Positions 10,528-18,357 of a DNA stretch of 55,904 nucleotides are shown piece by piece (position 1 is the first letter of the stretch; each line of letters begins with the position of its first letter). A model generated the notes under the pieces. It was not told where the DNA came from. It was given only the letters and a program-made list of their open reading frames with translations, and made no database searches. The stretch comes from Flavisphingomonas formosensis (GTDB lineage: Bacteria > Pseudomonadota > Alphaproteobacteria > Sphingomonadales > Sphingomonadaceae): positions 1-55,904 of the forward strand of contig NZ_WRPK01000020.1 of assembly GCF_009755815.1 (NCBI RefSeq), read 5' to 3'. The position numbers were made by a program, and so were the translations under genes.

Positions 10528-10737
10528 ATGACAGAAAATCGCCGCTTTATCCTCGCCCGCCGACCGGTGGGAATGCCGAAACCCACGGATTTCCGCATCG
10601 AGACGGGGGCGGTGCCGTTTCTCGAAGAAGGTGGTCTGGTTATGGACCAGGCTTGCGATTCTCGTAACCCATTGATGCACCGCCTGAAAATGGGCGACTC
10701 CTTTCAGAAGGTGCCGGTAATTGGGATCTGCTCCTGA
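10528..10737 (+). pseudogene. Truncated NADP-dependent MDR oxidoreductase (N-terminal ~65 aa only)
   Basis: The frame beginning MTENRRFILARRPVG, followed by MPKPTDFRIE, looks like the N-terminus of medium-chain NADP-dependent oxidoreductases (2-alkenal/curcumin reductase type, normally about 335-345 aa). Similarity fades after the segment corresponding to VPVIG and a stop follows at 10735-10737. No Rossmann domain follows on either strand. The gene was apparently cut when the DNA carrying the excisionase-like gene joined here. An in-frame ATG at 10516 is an alternative start. Confidence 0.6.
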
Positions 10738-10753
10738 TGCCCAGCTGTGATCA

Positions 10754-10984
10754 TCATGCGTGGTCACCGTGCTGCTCGGTGAGTCGCTTTGATGCACGGC
10801 ATTGCACCTTATTCTTCTCGTCCCACGCGTCGAGCTCCTCGACAGGATAAAGCACGGCTTTCCCGACTTTCACAAACGAAGGGCCGATTCGCATCGCTCG
10901 CCAGTTGCGGAGTGTCCCAACCGAAAGGCCGCCTTGATAGCGTTCCGCCACTTCATCTGGGGTTAGAAATTTGCTGTGCGTCAT
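10754..10984 (-). CDS. Excisionase / AlpA-like HTH DNA-binding protein
   Basis: A 76-aa protein, MTHSKFLTPDEVAERYQGG onward, with the MerR/excisionase winged-helix layout (LTPDEVAERY..SVGTLRNWRA..GPSFVKVGKAVLYPVEELDAWDE). ATG 10984 is preceded by a strong AAGGAGG. Such genes usually belong to integrative elements, where they direct excision or regulate integrase. No integrase is adjacent, so this looks like a remnant of an element whose recombinase is gone. It lies immediately beside the truncated MDR gene, which marks a junction near 10740-10754. Confidence 0.75.
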   Translation of the reverse strand: MTHSKFLTPDEVAERYQGGLSVGTLRNWRAMRIGPSFVKVGKAVLYPVEELDAWDEKNKVQCRASKRLTEQHGDHA

Positions 10985-11436
10985 CAACGCCTCCTTCAGC
11001 GTCACCGGGCGGAGCTCGTCTCCAGCTTGGGTCAACATCCGGGCGCAGGTGTTGCCCGGCCCTCTGCGCCCTGGATCACTGCTGGGACCACTTCGATCCG
11101 CTGGCCCACGCAGCCTCACGGAGGTTGACGCATTGAAACCGCTCTGAGCGGAAGCGGGTCTACATTGCTATCGGGCAAATGGATACCGTAGGCGGCACAT
11201 AGGCGGGGTCTCTATTCAGTCTTCGGAAAACAGCCAAGCGAAGCTTCGAACGACACCAAACAGGGGGCGCGCTGTTCGAGACCACGGATTCGTCATGACG
11301 CGCGGGCATTCGGCGCGACGGTCGCCGATCGGCAGTAGCGAAGGGGTTACCCCGCGAGCTCGGCCAAACTTGTTGCAGGGCAGGGCGAGCGAGACGCATC
11401 GGCTTCGTGAGCCTGAAACACGGACCTTTTCCGTAC
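10985..11436. other. Gene-free stretch with dispersed-repeat copy 1
   Basis: About 450 bp lack a supportable gene. The proximal part holds the promoter of the excisionase-like gene. The distal part (about 11174-11345) is a diverged copy of a sequence found again at 13217-13470, listed as a repeat. Confidence 0.6.
11174..11345. repeat. Dispersed intergenic repeat, copy 1
   Basis: This copy shares with 13217-13470 a first block (GGGC-A/G-AATGGATAC ... CAGTCTTCGG-A/G-AACAGCCAAGCG) and, further on in the same order, a second block (TCGCCGATCGGC-A/G-GTAGCG). Blocks between them differ in length and sequence. The two copies flank the epimerase/tetR genes in the same orientation. It may be a degraded gene tail or a genus-specific intergenic repeat. 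Confidence 0.55.
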
Positions 11437-12444
11437 CTACGAGGCGACTTGCGAATCGGCCATCCCCGCTGCTGCCGCAGCCTCGATGTACATCTGTCTG
11501 CCGGCGCTCCGACTCGTTTTTCCGACATAGCCGAGATCGCGCCTGGCCGCTTGGTCGTCGATCGTGAACTCGCGGCCGATCATCCGTACCAATGACCGCG
11601 ACAGCGGAGGATCCGCCTTGTTGCCGGTCAGCGTTGCGACCACCTCCATGATCCAGCCAATCAGGAAGGCCAGCCGAAACGGTATCGATCGCACGCGGTC
11701 AATGGATACGCCCAGGGCGGTGGCGATGAGTCCAATGAAATCCCGGAAGGTGTTCGTTTCCTTATCTTGAATGAAGTAGGGGCGTCCGCCTTCCCCGTGC
11801 CCGAGAGCGCATTGAATTGCTTCGATCAGGTTATCGACATGGCACGTGGCGAAAGGATAGTCGCCGCGATGAAAGAACGCGAAACGGCCGGAGGCGATGG
11901 CCTGAGGAAGCTGCTTGCTGAACGTGTCACCCGGACCCCACAAGGCAGGCGGCCGCAACGCGATGGTCCGAAAGCCGGGCTTGTTGGCGGCGAGAACAAG
12001 GGCTTCGGACTGAGCCTTGCTAGCCACATAGCCCGAAAAACTTTCAGGATAGGTACGCGCGCGCTCATCGGCGTTGCGGATGCGCGTGCCGCCATCATCC
12101 ATAATCACGCCTGCCGCGCTGATATGGACGAAGGTTTTCACGCCTCCCTGTTCTGCCGCGCGCAAGAGTGTATTGGTCCCTTCGACGTTGATTTTGAAGT
12201 AGGGCGCTCTCGGGCCTGCGAAGCGGAAGTAGGCCGCTGCATGCACGACGGCATCGATCTCGGGCAGACGTATCGACCCGCTATTCGCCAAGTCGCCGAT
12301 GATCGGGTGCGCGCCCTTCGCGGCAAGATGCTCCGCGTCCGCACCTGAGCGGGTAATCGCCACGACTTCGTGGCTGCGTGACACTAGCGTCGGAATGAGA
12401 CGGCTGCCGAGGAAGCCAGTGCCTCCTGTAACAAGAATCCTCAC
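11437..12444 (-). CDS. NAD-dependent epimerase/dehydratase, 3-beta-HSD-like extended SDR
   Basis: A 335-aa extended SDR with the N-terminal GGTGFLGSRL (res 7-16), the catalytic YVASK (res ~148-152) and LRPPALWGPGD. A hydrophobic segment near residues 245-265 (FRLAFLIGWIMEVVATL) resembles the membrane-near helix of 3-beta-hydroxysteroid dehydrogenase/isomerase and sterol decarboxylase relatives. It overlaps the upstream tetR gene by ATGA and is therefore its direct regulatory target. Its likely role is NAD(P)-dependent oxidation or reduction of a hydroxyl/keto group on a small hydrophobic substrate. Confidence 0.85.
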   Translation of the reverse strand: MRILVTGGTGFLGSRLIPTLVSRSHEVVAITRSGADAEHLAAKGAHPIIGDLANSGSIRLPEIDAVVHAAAYFRFAGPRAPYFKINVEGTNTLLRAAEQGGVKTFVHISAAGVIMDDGGTRIRNADERARTYPESFSGYVASKAQSEALVLAANKPGFRTIALRPPALWGPGDTFSKQLPQAIASGRFAFFHRGDYPFATCHVDNLIEAIQCALGHGEGGRPYFIQDKETNTFRDFIGLIATALGVSIDRVRSIPFRLAFLIGWIMEVVATLTGNKADPPLSRSLVRMIGREFTIDDQAARRDLGYVGKTSRSAGRQMYIEAAAAAGMADSQVAS

Positions 12445-13016
12445 GGTCTAGCTCCCTTCTCGGTAGGAGACAGGATGGTCTTGAGCGCGCTCTCGCGCAG
12501 GTCCGTCAGGACGGCCTCGCCGGGCGCGGGCGCTTTGCGAAGGCGGGCCGTGACATGAAGCAGCGATGCGGCATTCGCGGATGCCCACATCCGGTCCGCC
12601 GCCGTCTCGACATCCATTGCAAGACGTCCCTGCCGGTCGATCGCCCGCAACTGCTCACGCAACAGATCGAACGCCTGCTCCGCTGCCGGGATGCGCCCGC
12701 CCTGAAGCACTCGGCTCAGCATCGCGGCGTAGAGACGCGGCCGCGCCGCTGCGAAGCGTACATAGTCGTTCCAGCCCTCGATCAGGGCGAGGATGGGATC
12801 GGCAGCCCGCTCCGCGGACTGCTTGGCTTTGAGGAACTGCGAGAAAGCTTCTTCAAGCGCCGCGCTCAACATGCCGTCGGCATTGCCGAAGTGGTGGTAG
12901 AGCGTCGGGGCCGATACGTCCGCGATCGCGAGCACGGCGCGGGTCGAGAATCTCGCTTCGCCCTCTTCTTCGAGCACTTTCAGGGCGGCCGCTATCAGGA
13001 TTTCACGCGTGTCCAT
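12441..13016 (-). CDS. TetR-family transcriptional regulator
   Basis: A 191-aa TetR repressor: N-terminal HTH (ILIAAALKVLEEEGEARFST, then SAPTLYHHFGNADGML) and an all-helical ligand/dimer domain. It is first in a two-gene unit with the epimerase, overlapping by 4 nt. A 42-bp double palindrome begins 6 nt upstream of its ATG (13023-13064), which points to tight autorepression. The effector is probably the substrate or product of the epimerase-like enzyme. Confidence 0.9.
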   Translation of the reverse strand: MDTREILIAAALKVLEEEGEARFSTRAVLAIADVSAPTLYHHFGNADGMLSAALEEAFSQFLKAKQSAERAADPILALIEGWNDYVRFAAARPRLYAAMLSRVLQGGRIPAAEQAFDLLREQLRAIDRQGRLAMDVETAADRMWASANAASLLHVTARLRKAPAPGEAVLTDLRESALKTILSPTEKGARP

Positions 13017-13022
13017 GCCGTT

Positions 13023-13064
13023 GTATAGCGCTGCTATAGCTTTGTGTCTATAGCAGCGCTATAC
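13023..13064. promoter_or_regulatory. Double palindromic TetR operator
   Basis: GTATAGCGCTGCTATAG (13023-13039) and CTATAGCAGCGCTATAC (13048-13064) are perfect 17-nt reverse complements with an 8-nt spacer. Each arm is itself an inverted repeat, TATAGC-N3-GCTATA. The site begins 6 nt upstream of the tetR start codon, so binding would block transcription or initiation. The layout would fit two TetR dimers. Confidence 0.88.
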
Positions 13065-13463
13065 GGAAGGGGAGGGTACTTGGTTGCGCCAATGCGGATC
13101 TTCGTTCCCATACGGGTCGGGAGGCTGAGCGGCCGTTCAGACGCTGAGAAAGATGCGCGATGCCCCGATCCGCGCCGGCCGAGCATGGCGTTCGTACGGC
13201 AACTGTCAGCCGTTGGGCGAATGGATACTGTCGGCAGGGTCTATCCAGTCTTCGGGAACAGCCAAGCGACGCTTCTACCTGAGCGGCAACATCGTTCGAT
13301 CGCAGGGTCTCCGCCCCATTCATTCGACAATGTCTGGCATCGCGGGAGGTGCACCGCGCAGCGGCCGACGGAAAATCTCGGCGCAGACGACGCCGGCGAG
13401 TGCAGCAGCACCACCGATGACATGATATGAACGCACAGGTTCGCCGATCGGCGGTAGCGTCGG
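13065..13463. other. Gene-free stretch with dispersed-repeat copy 2
   Basis: About 400 bp between the tetR operator and the end of the araC gene. No frame here looks like a real protein. It contains the second repeat copy (13217-13470), which reaches the 3' end of the AraC gene. Confidence 0.5.
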
Positions 13464-13470
13464 CTACACG
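13217..13470. repeat. Dispersed intergenic repeat, copy 2
   Basis: This copy matches 11174-11345 in two collinear blocks: one around 13217-13268 (AATGGATAC ... CAGTCTTCGGGAACAGCCAA) and one around 13440-13470 (TTCGCCGATCGGCGGTAGCG). The distance between blocks is about 80 bp longer than in copy 1. The right block overlaps the last codons of the AraC gene. Confidence 0.55.
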
Positions 13471-14363
13471 TTTGTCCGACCATAGCGAGCCGGCGGCACA
13501 CCCGCATATCGCGCGAAAGCGACGCTGAAGGTGCTGGCGGAACTGTATCCTACGCGCTCTGCGACCTGGTCCAATGTGAAGCCCTGGTCGCGCAGGAGGC
13601 GCTTGGCCAGAGCCATGCGCCAGGCCACGAGATACTCCATAGGCGGCATGCCTACGGCCCGATTGAAGCGCGCGAAGAATGCCGAACGCGATAAAGCCGC
13701 TTCGGAAGCGAGTTCATGGACTGTCCACGGATGTTCGGGGCGCGCGTGAACGGCGCGTAGCGCAGATGCGAGCCGATCGTCGGCAAGCGCCCGGCCCAGG
13801 CTTGGTGCCGATGCTGTCTCACCTCCGCATCGAAACGCTTCAATTAACAGCACCTCCAGCAGCCTTTCGAGAACGAGCTCGCGGGCGGGCCGATGCGCGC
13901 GGGTCTCGTCACCGACCAACTGCATCAGTGTCGCAAGCCGCGGTTCTCCGCGTACGAGAGCAACCTGCGGCAGCAGGGGCACGAGCAGCTCCGCATCCGG
14001 CGAACCGAAGCAGCAATGCCCGATCCGCATCCGAAGGTCCGCCGGCCCGTCTCCGCGGCCGACGCGAAAACAGCCCTCGGCGATCTCGACCCGTTCTCTG
14101 GTGGCTTCCTCCGGCGGCGCGTCCACGCTTGCAAGGATGAGGTCGTGCGGGGCGGGGACCAGCATGAAATCTCCTGCCTGCAATATCGCAGGCGGTTGGC
14201 CATCGACCGCTACCTGGCAAGCCCCGTCCAGCACGGCGTAATAGAAAGGGTTTCCTGTCAAGGCGCGGTGGATTTTCCAGGAGCCGGCGCATTCCACCAG
14301 CTTGGAGAAGCGGGCCGCGGGTTGGAGCAGTGTGACGACCTCGGCGAGAGGATCTGTGGTCAT
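13464..14363 (-). CDS. AraC-family transcriptional regulator (AraC-binding cupin type)
   Basis: A 299-aa regulator with an N-terminal cupin-like ligand domain (FYYAVLDGACQVAVDGQ, LQAGDFMLVPAP) and a C-terminal AraC double HTH (WTVHELASEAALSRSAFFAR ... GFTLDQVAERVGYSSASTFS). ATG 14363 is chosen because the similarity starts at DPLAEVVTLLQPAA; an ATG 13 codons upstream is possible. AraC proteins of this group usually sit divergent from an oxidoreductase gene. Here the divergent neighbour is only an SDR remnant, so its target has probably been lost. Confidence 0.88.
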   Translation of the reverse strand: MTTDPLAEVVTLLQPAARFSKLVECAGSWKIHRALTGNPFYYAVLDGACQVAVDGQPPAILQAGDFMLVPAPHDLILASVDAPPEEATRERVEIAEGCFRVGRGDGPADLRMRIGHCCFGSPDAELLVPLLPQVALVRGEPRLATLMQLVGDETRAHRPARELVLERLLEVLLIEAFRCGGETASAPSLGRALADDRLASALRAVHARPEHPWTVHELASEAALSRSAFFARFNRAVGMPPMEYLVAWRMALAKRLLRDQGFTLDQVAERVGYSSASTFSVAFARYAGVPPARYGRTNV

Positions 14364-14439
14364 TGCAGGACTAAAGCTAAAGAAATCGAGACGTTTAAAC
14401 ATAGCTGGTCTCGATCGCCTTGACTAGATTGGTGCGCGG

Positions 14440-14600
14440 ATAATCGAGCGCCTCGTGGCGAGCATGCGGAAAACGTCCGAAGTGTCGGAAGCGATCTGGC
14501 GGCTCGCCAGCGATCCGGCGTCGCCATTCCGCGTCGCGGCCGGCGCGGACGCTGAAGCCTGGATGGCCGAAGCGAGCGAGGCGTCGCTAACGGTGAACTG
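14440..14600 (+). pseudogene. C-terminal remnant of an SDR gene
   Basis: The translation RIIERLVASMRKTSEVSEAI, followed by WRLASDPASPFR and VAAGADAEAW, matches the C-terminal tail common in NAD(P)-dependent SDRs of the AraC-linked type. Nothing N-terminal to it remains; the AraC gene lies directly upstream on the other strand. There is no stop codon at the expected end, and the frame runs on into the next SDR start. Confidence 0.5.
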
Positions 14601-14622
14601 GCCGGCATTGAGGGAGTATTGC

Positions 14623-15329
14623 ATGGCCGGCAAGGCAACGCCGCTCAACGGAGCGCCGGTGAGTTTGGTCACAGGCGCGAACAGGGGGATCGGTCTCGAA
14701 ACGGTTCGGCGCCTTGTTGGCGCGGGACATCATGTGTTTCTGGCCGCTCGGGATACCGAGCGTGGTCCTGCAGCTGCGGAGGCGGTCGAGGGCTATAGCC
14801 TGGGCGGTCAAGTCACGCTCGGGACCACAACGGGCTGGCTGCTGACGCCGCCGACATCGCAAGACGCCGAGAACCAGCTCGTTCGCGACAGCCTGGCGCT
14901 GGAGAAGACCGACCCTGCGCATGAGAAGTACCACGGCATCTTCCTGAGCCACACCGGCGTCGACAACCCTTTTGTGCGTCAACTGCGCAAGGATCTGCTC
15001 GCGCATGGCGTGGAGCGCGTGTGGCTGGACGAGGCTGAAATTGACATCGGGGATTCGCTGATCGCCAAGATCGAGGAGGGCATGAAGCTGAGCCGCTACA
15101 TCGCCGTCGTCCTTTCCAAGAGGTCGATGGGGCGCCTTGGGTGAAGAAGGAGCTCGATGTGGCGATGAACCGCGAGATCGCGAGCGGCGAAGTCGTGGTG
15201 TTGCCGCTGCTTTATGAGGAATGCGAGCTACCGGAGTTCCTGAAGGGCAAGCTCTACGCCGACTTCTCGAAGCCTGAGGAGTATGAAGCGGTGCTGGCCA
15301 AGCTCCTGCGACGGCTTCGGATCGCCTGA
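14623..15329 (+). pseudogene. TIR-domain protein, fused in frame to an SDR N-terminus and broken by a 1-nt deletion
   Basis: ATG 14623 has GAGGGAG about 7 nt upstream and begins an SDR N-terminus (SLVTGANRGIG) that lasts to about 14795. The frame then passes without a stop into a different protein: a linker, then a TIR domain (KYHGIFLSHTGVDNPFVRQL ... VWLDEAEIDIGDSLIAKIEEG ... RYIAVVLSKRSM). Translation stops at 15142-15144. Adding one G to the GGGG run at 15129-15132 restores W-V-K-K-E-L-D-V-A and the remaining TIR strands (VVVLPLLYEECELPEF) to 15329. Bacterial TIR domains are often NAD-degrading effectors or second-messenger synthases in phage defence. The stop overlaps the next gene by one base (TGATG), indicating an operon. 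The fusion gives the TIR gene a foreign start. Confidence 0.75.
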
Positions 15330-16663
15330 TGAGTGAGGCGACCGGTCCCAGCGACGCGATGATCTCCGCGATATCGGACCTGTGGCGGCTGCGTCCCCCG
15401 GGGCCTGATAACATTCTCGCGTATCCAGCCTTCGAGCGACTGCGCGAAGCCTGTCGCGACGGCTATCCGAACGCTGGCAAGAAGGGACCGGCTTTCGCGC
15501 TCTCGACCGCTTTGCGGGCCCTTGGTCTTCCCTGTGGCCTGCAGAAGGAGACGCTCCATCTTTCCTTGCCGGTAGAGGAGGCGGCAAAGGACCTCGATGC
15601 GGCGCTGAGGGCGACCCATGCCAAGCGCATCCACCTCGTGCCGCTCGACCTCGCTGCTGACCTGCCGTCGATTGCGTTCGGCTCGGCGAGGTTGGGCCGG
15701 CCGACCGCGGACGAACTGCGGACCCTGGTCGATGAGGCCAGGCTGAAGCGGCTCTATCCGCGGCAGGACTTCGACGCCGCGCGTTTTTCTGAGTTCCACT
15801 GGCTGGTTGTCGAGGAGACGGTAGCGCTCGAGCACGAACCCGAGGCACGCGCTGTCCCGGTACTGTTCATGGACCTCAGCCGGGACCTGGGACAGATCGA
15901 ACCCCATAAGGGACGGTTTCCGGTCGCGGTCGAAGAGGCGCTGTTCTTCCTGCTGCTGGCGCCGTGGGAAAGCTGGTCGACCATGGCGGAGGTCGACTGG
16001 CGCGGCTTCCGGGTCCCGTGGGTCTACACCGTCGACAGCGACATCTTCGTTCGCCCCAACACGCCCCCGTCGCCCGATACGCTGAGTTGGGAGGATCGGA
16101 TCTACGACGACGGCTACGGCGGGACCTATGAGGAGGAACGACCGGTCGAGCTGCGCCTCGAAGACGACGTCGCAACCGAATTGCCGATCTGGGACCAGAG
16201 CCGCTGGGCGATCGTCGAGCAGGCGAAGCAATCGGTTCTGTTCGAAACGCCGATCACGCACTTTCTGGTCCGCGCGTTCCTGGCCGAAGGCGTCGACGAA
16301 TTCCTGGCCCATATCACGACGATTGAAGCGGCGCTGGGCCTGCGCGCCGACTATCAGAAGAGCTTCCGGGTGGCACCCGACCGGCACAAGAGATTGCGCG
16401 CCACCGATAAGATGCGAGGCCGTGTCGCCGGTCTGCTGGGCGGTCGAAGGTATGCCGATCAATACGAGTGGCTGTTCGACCTGCGCAGCGCGTTCCTGCA
16501 CGGCCGCGCGATGACGGCCATTTCGACCAAGGAACGGGTCATGGCCCGGTCGCTGGCTCGGCAGGTTGTGGAAGCGCTGATCCTCACCACCCAGGCCGGG
16601 CCTATCTCCTCGCGCGAGGACTTTCTCGACGGCCTGCTCGATAAGGGTGCGCCTCTCCTCTAG
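15329..16663 (+). CDS. Uncharacterised protein with C-terminal HEPN-like R-x4-H motif, paired with TIR gene
   Basis: A 444-aa protein with no family recognised in its first ~300 residues. The C-terminal third is helical and contains FDLRSAFLHGR, with Arg386 and His391 forming the R-x4-H RNase motif of HEPN domains; a preceding helix (FLVRAFLAEGVDEFLAHITT) fits the first HEPN helix. This suggests a ribonuclease effector of the ApeA-like/abortive-infection kind. The start codon overlaps the TIR stop (TGATG), so the two are coupled. It is followed after 67 bp by an AbiE-type toxin-antitoxin pair. HEPN assignment is by motif only; the N-terminal part could be a sensor. Confidence 0.7.
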   Translation: MSEATGPSDAMISAISDLWRLRPPGPDNILAYPAFERLREACRDGYPNAGKKGPAFALSTALRALGLPCGLQKETLHLSLPVEEAAKDLDAALRATHAKRIHLVPLDLAADLPSIAFGSARLGRPTADELRTLVDEARLKRLYPRQDFDAARFSEFHWLVVEETVALEHEPEARAVPVLFMDLSRDLGQIEPHKGRFPVAVEEALFFLLLAPWESWSTMAEVDWRGFRVPWVYTVDSDIFVRPNTPPSPDTLSWEDRIYDDGYGGTYEEERPVELRLEDDVATELPIWDQSRWAIVEQAKQSVLFETPITHFLVRAFLAEGVDEFLAHITTIEAALGLRADYQKSFRVAPDRHKRLRATDKMRGRVAGLLGGRRYADQYEWLFDLRSAFLHGRAMTAISTKERVMARSLARQVVEALILTTQAGPISSREDFLDGLLDKGAPLL

Positions 16664-16690
16664 CCAGCATCACCAGCGCCCGGTTGAAAA

Positions 16691-16720
16691 CTGTCAGAAA
16701 ACTGCGTATATTTCTGACAG
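16691..16720. promoter_or_regulatory. Inverted-repeat operator of the AbiE-type operon
   Basis: CTGTCAGAAA (16691-16700) and TTTCTGACAG (16711-16720) are exact reverse complements with a 10-nt spacer, ending 10 nt before the antitoxin ATG. AbiEi antitoxins are known to bind inverted repeats in their own promoter, so this is the expected autoregulatory site. The repeat end overlaps the CAGGAG ribosome-binding region. Confidence 0.85.
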
Positions 16721-16730
16721 GAGAATCGCG

Positions 16731-17324
16731 ATGGTGCGCTTGACCGAACAGATCCTTGAGCACGCGCAGCGGCTGCCGGAAGGCACGCCCGTCGCGGCTA
16801 AGAGCTTGCTCCACCTTGGCAATCGTGCCGCGGTGGATCAGGCCTTGTCGCGCCTTGCTGAGCGGGGGCAACTGATTCGAGCCGGACGCGGCGTGTATCT
16901 GCTGCCGGTCACGAGCCGGTTCGGCACCCGGGCGCCGTCTGTAGAACAGGCGGTCGAGGCGCTGGCCGCCCAGCGCGGCGAGGTCATCGTCTCAAGCGGT
17001 GCGGCCGCTGCCAACAGCCTCGGCCTTACGACGCAGGTGCCGGTCCGATCTGTCTATCTGACGTCGGGACGGACCCGGAAGATGAGCCTCGGCAAGCAGA
17101 TCGTAGAGCTTCGCCACGCTCCGCGCTGGCAGCTCGCCATGGCGCATCGGCCAGCGGGACTGGCGGTGCGAGCATTGGCCTGGCTCGGCCCGGAAAGGGC
17201 CGAGTCGGCCCTCCAGACCCTGAAGCGCAAGCTTCCACCCGCCGCCTTCAGTGAGTTGGTGGCGGCCGCGCCTCAGCTTCCGACCTGGCTCGCGCGCAGC
17301 GTGGGGAAGGTCGCGCATGGCTGA
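16731..17324 (+). CDS. abiEi: AbiEi-type antitoxin (DUF6088-like winged-helix repressor)
   Basis: A 197-aa protein with an N-terminal winged HTH (LTEQILEHAQRLPEGTPV ... AAVDQALSRLAERGQLIRAG-GVYLLP) and a C-terminal antitoxin domain, the arrangement of AbiEi. It should repress its own operon through the inverted repeat at 16691-16720 and neutralise the AbiEii toxin. It overlaps the toxin gene by 8 nt (ATGGCTGA). CAGGAG precedes ATG 16731. Confidence 0.85.
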   Translation: MVRLTEQILEHAQRLPEGTPVAAKSLLHLGNRAAVDQALSRLAERGQLIRAGRGVYLLPVTSRFGTRAPSVEQAVEALAAQRGEVIVSSGAAAANSLGLTTQVPVRSVYLTSGRTRKMSLGKQIVELRHAPRWQLAMAHRPAGLAVRALAWLGPERAESALQTLKRKLPPAAFSELVAAAPQLPTWLARSVGKVAHG

Positions 17325-18333
17325 CGCCTTCCTCCTCCTTCCGGCCGAGGATCGCCGGGAAGCCTTGAGCGTGGCCGCCGACCGCTCGGGCCGATCGGCG
17401 CACCTTCTGGAGAAGGATGCGTGGGTGGTGTGGGCGCTCTCGACGCTTTACGGCTCGCCGCTGGGCGAACACTTGGTCTTCAAGGGCGGCACTTCGCTGT
17501 CGAAGGCCTACGGCGTCATCCGGCGGTTTTCCGAGGACGTCGACCTGACATACGACATTCGTGCACTCGCCCCCGACCTCGTCGGAGACAACGGCGAGGC
17601 GCTGCCGAAGACGCGAAGCGAAGAAAAACGCTGGACGAGCGAGGTACGCAAGCGCCTGCCGCAATGGGTGGCAGAGGCTGTTCAGCCGGTCGTCGCCGAG
17701 GCCTTGGCGGGCGGTCCCCTGTCAGCGGCGGTCCGAGTCGAAGGGGAGAAGCTCTTCATCGACTACGAGGCGACGACGACGGGCTCGGGCTATGTGTCGC
17801 CGACCGTCATGCTCGAATTCGGCGCGCGTTCGACGGGCGAGCCAGCCAGCCTGCGGGATGTCGCCTGCGATGCTGCCGGGCTGGTGGATGGCGTCGCTTT
17901 TCCAACCGCTCGGCCAAGGGTCATGCATGCCGAGCGGACCTTCTGGGAGAAGGCGACGGCGATCCACGTCTTCTGCCTCCAGGAACGACTCCGTGGTGAT
18001 CGTTTCGCGCGGCACTGGCATGACGTTGTGCGTCTCGACGAAGCCGGCTTTGCCACCGCTGCCTTCGCTGATCGCGACCTGGCCCACGCCGTGGCCCGTC
18101 ACAAGACGATGTTCTTCGCCGAGAAGGCCGCGGATCGCTCTCAGATTGACTACGCGGCAGCCGTGAACGGCGGCTTGCAGCTCGTCCCAGCCGGTGACGG
18201 CGCCAAAGCCCTCGCAGAAGATTACGCCCAGATGGTCGACGATGGGCTCCTCCTTGAGGAAGCCGAGCCTTTCGAGACGCTCATGGAGCGCTGTGCAGAC
18301 ATGGCCGCGCGGGCCAACAGCGCGGCAGAATAA
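17317..18333 (+). CDS. abiEii: AbiEii-type nucleotidyltransferase toxin
   Basis: A 338-aa protein of the AbiEii/AbiGii nucleotidyltransferase family (DNA polymerase beta fold). The catalytic motif is FKGGTSLSKAYGVIRRFSED followed by VDL (res ~49-71: GGTS and D-x-D). A C-terminal conserved ERTFWEKATAIH stretch follows, also typical. Related toxins transfer nucleotides to targets such as tRNA and cause growth arrest on phage infection. GGGAAGG lies upstream of ATG 17317, inside the antitoxin gene. Intact, and second gene of the AbiE operon. Confidence 0.87.
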   Translation: MADAFLLLPAEDRREALSVAADRSGRSAHLLEKDAWVVWALSTLYGSPLGEHLVFKGGTSLSKAYGVIRRFSEDVDLTYDIRALAPDLVGDNGEALPKTRSEEKRWTSEVRKRLPQWVAEAVQPVVAEALAGGPLSAAVRVEGEKLFIDYEATTTGSGYVSPTVMLEFGARSTGEPASLRDVACDAAGLVDGVAFPTARPRVMHAERTFWEKATAIHVFCLQERLRGDRFARHWHDVVRLDEAGFATAAFADRDLAHAVARHKTMFFAEKAADRSQIDYAAAVNGGLQLVPAGDGAKALAEDYAQMVDDGLLLEEAEPFETLMERCADMAARANSAAE

Positions 18334-18357
18334 GAAAACGGGGCTTGGGGGGAAGCA

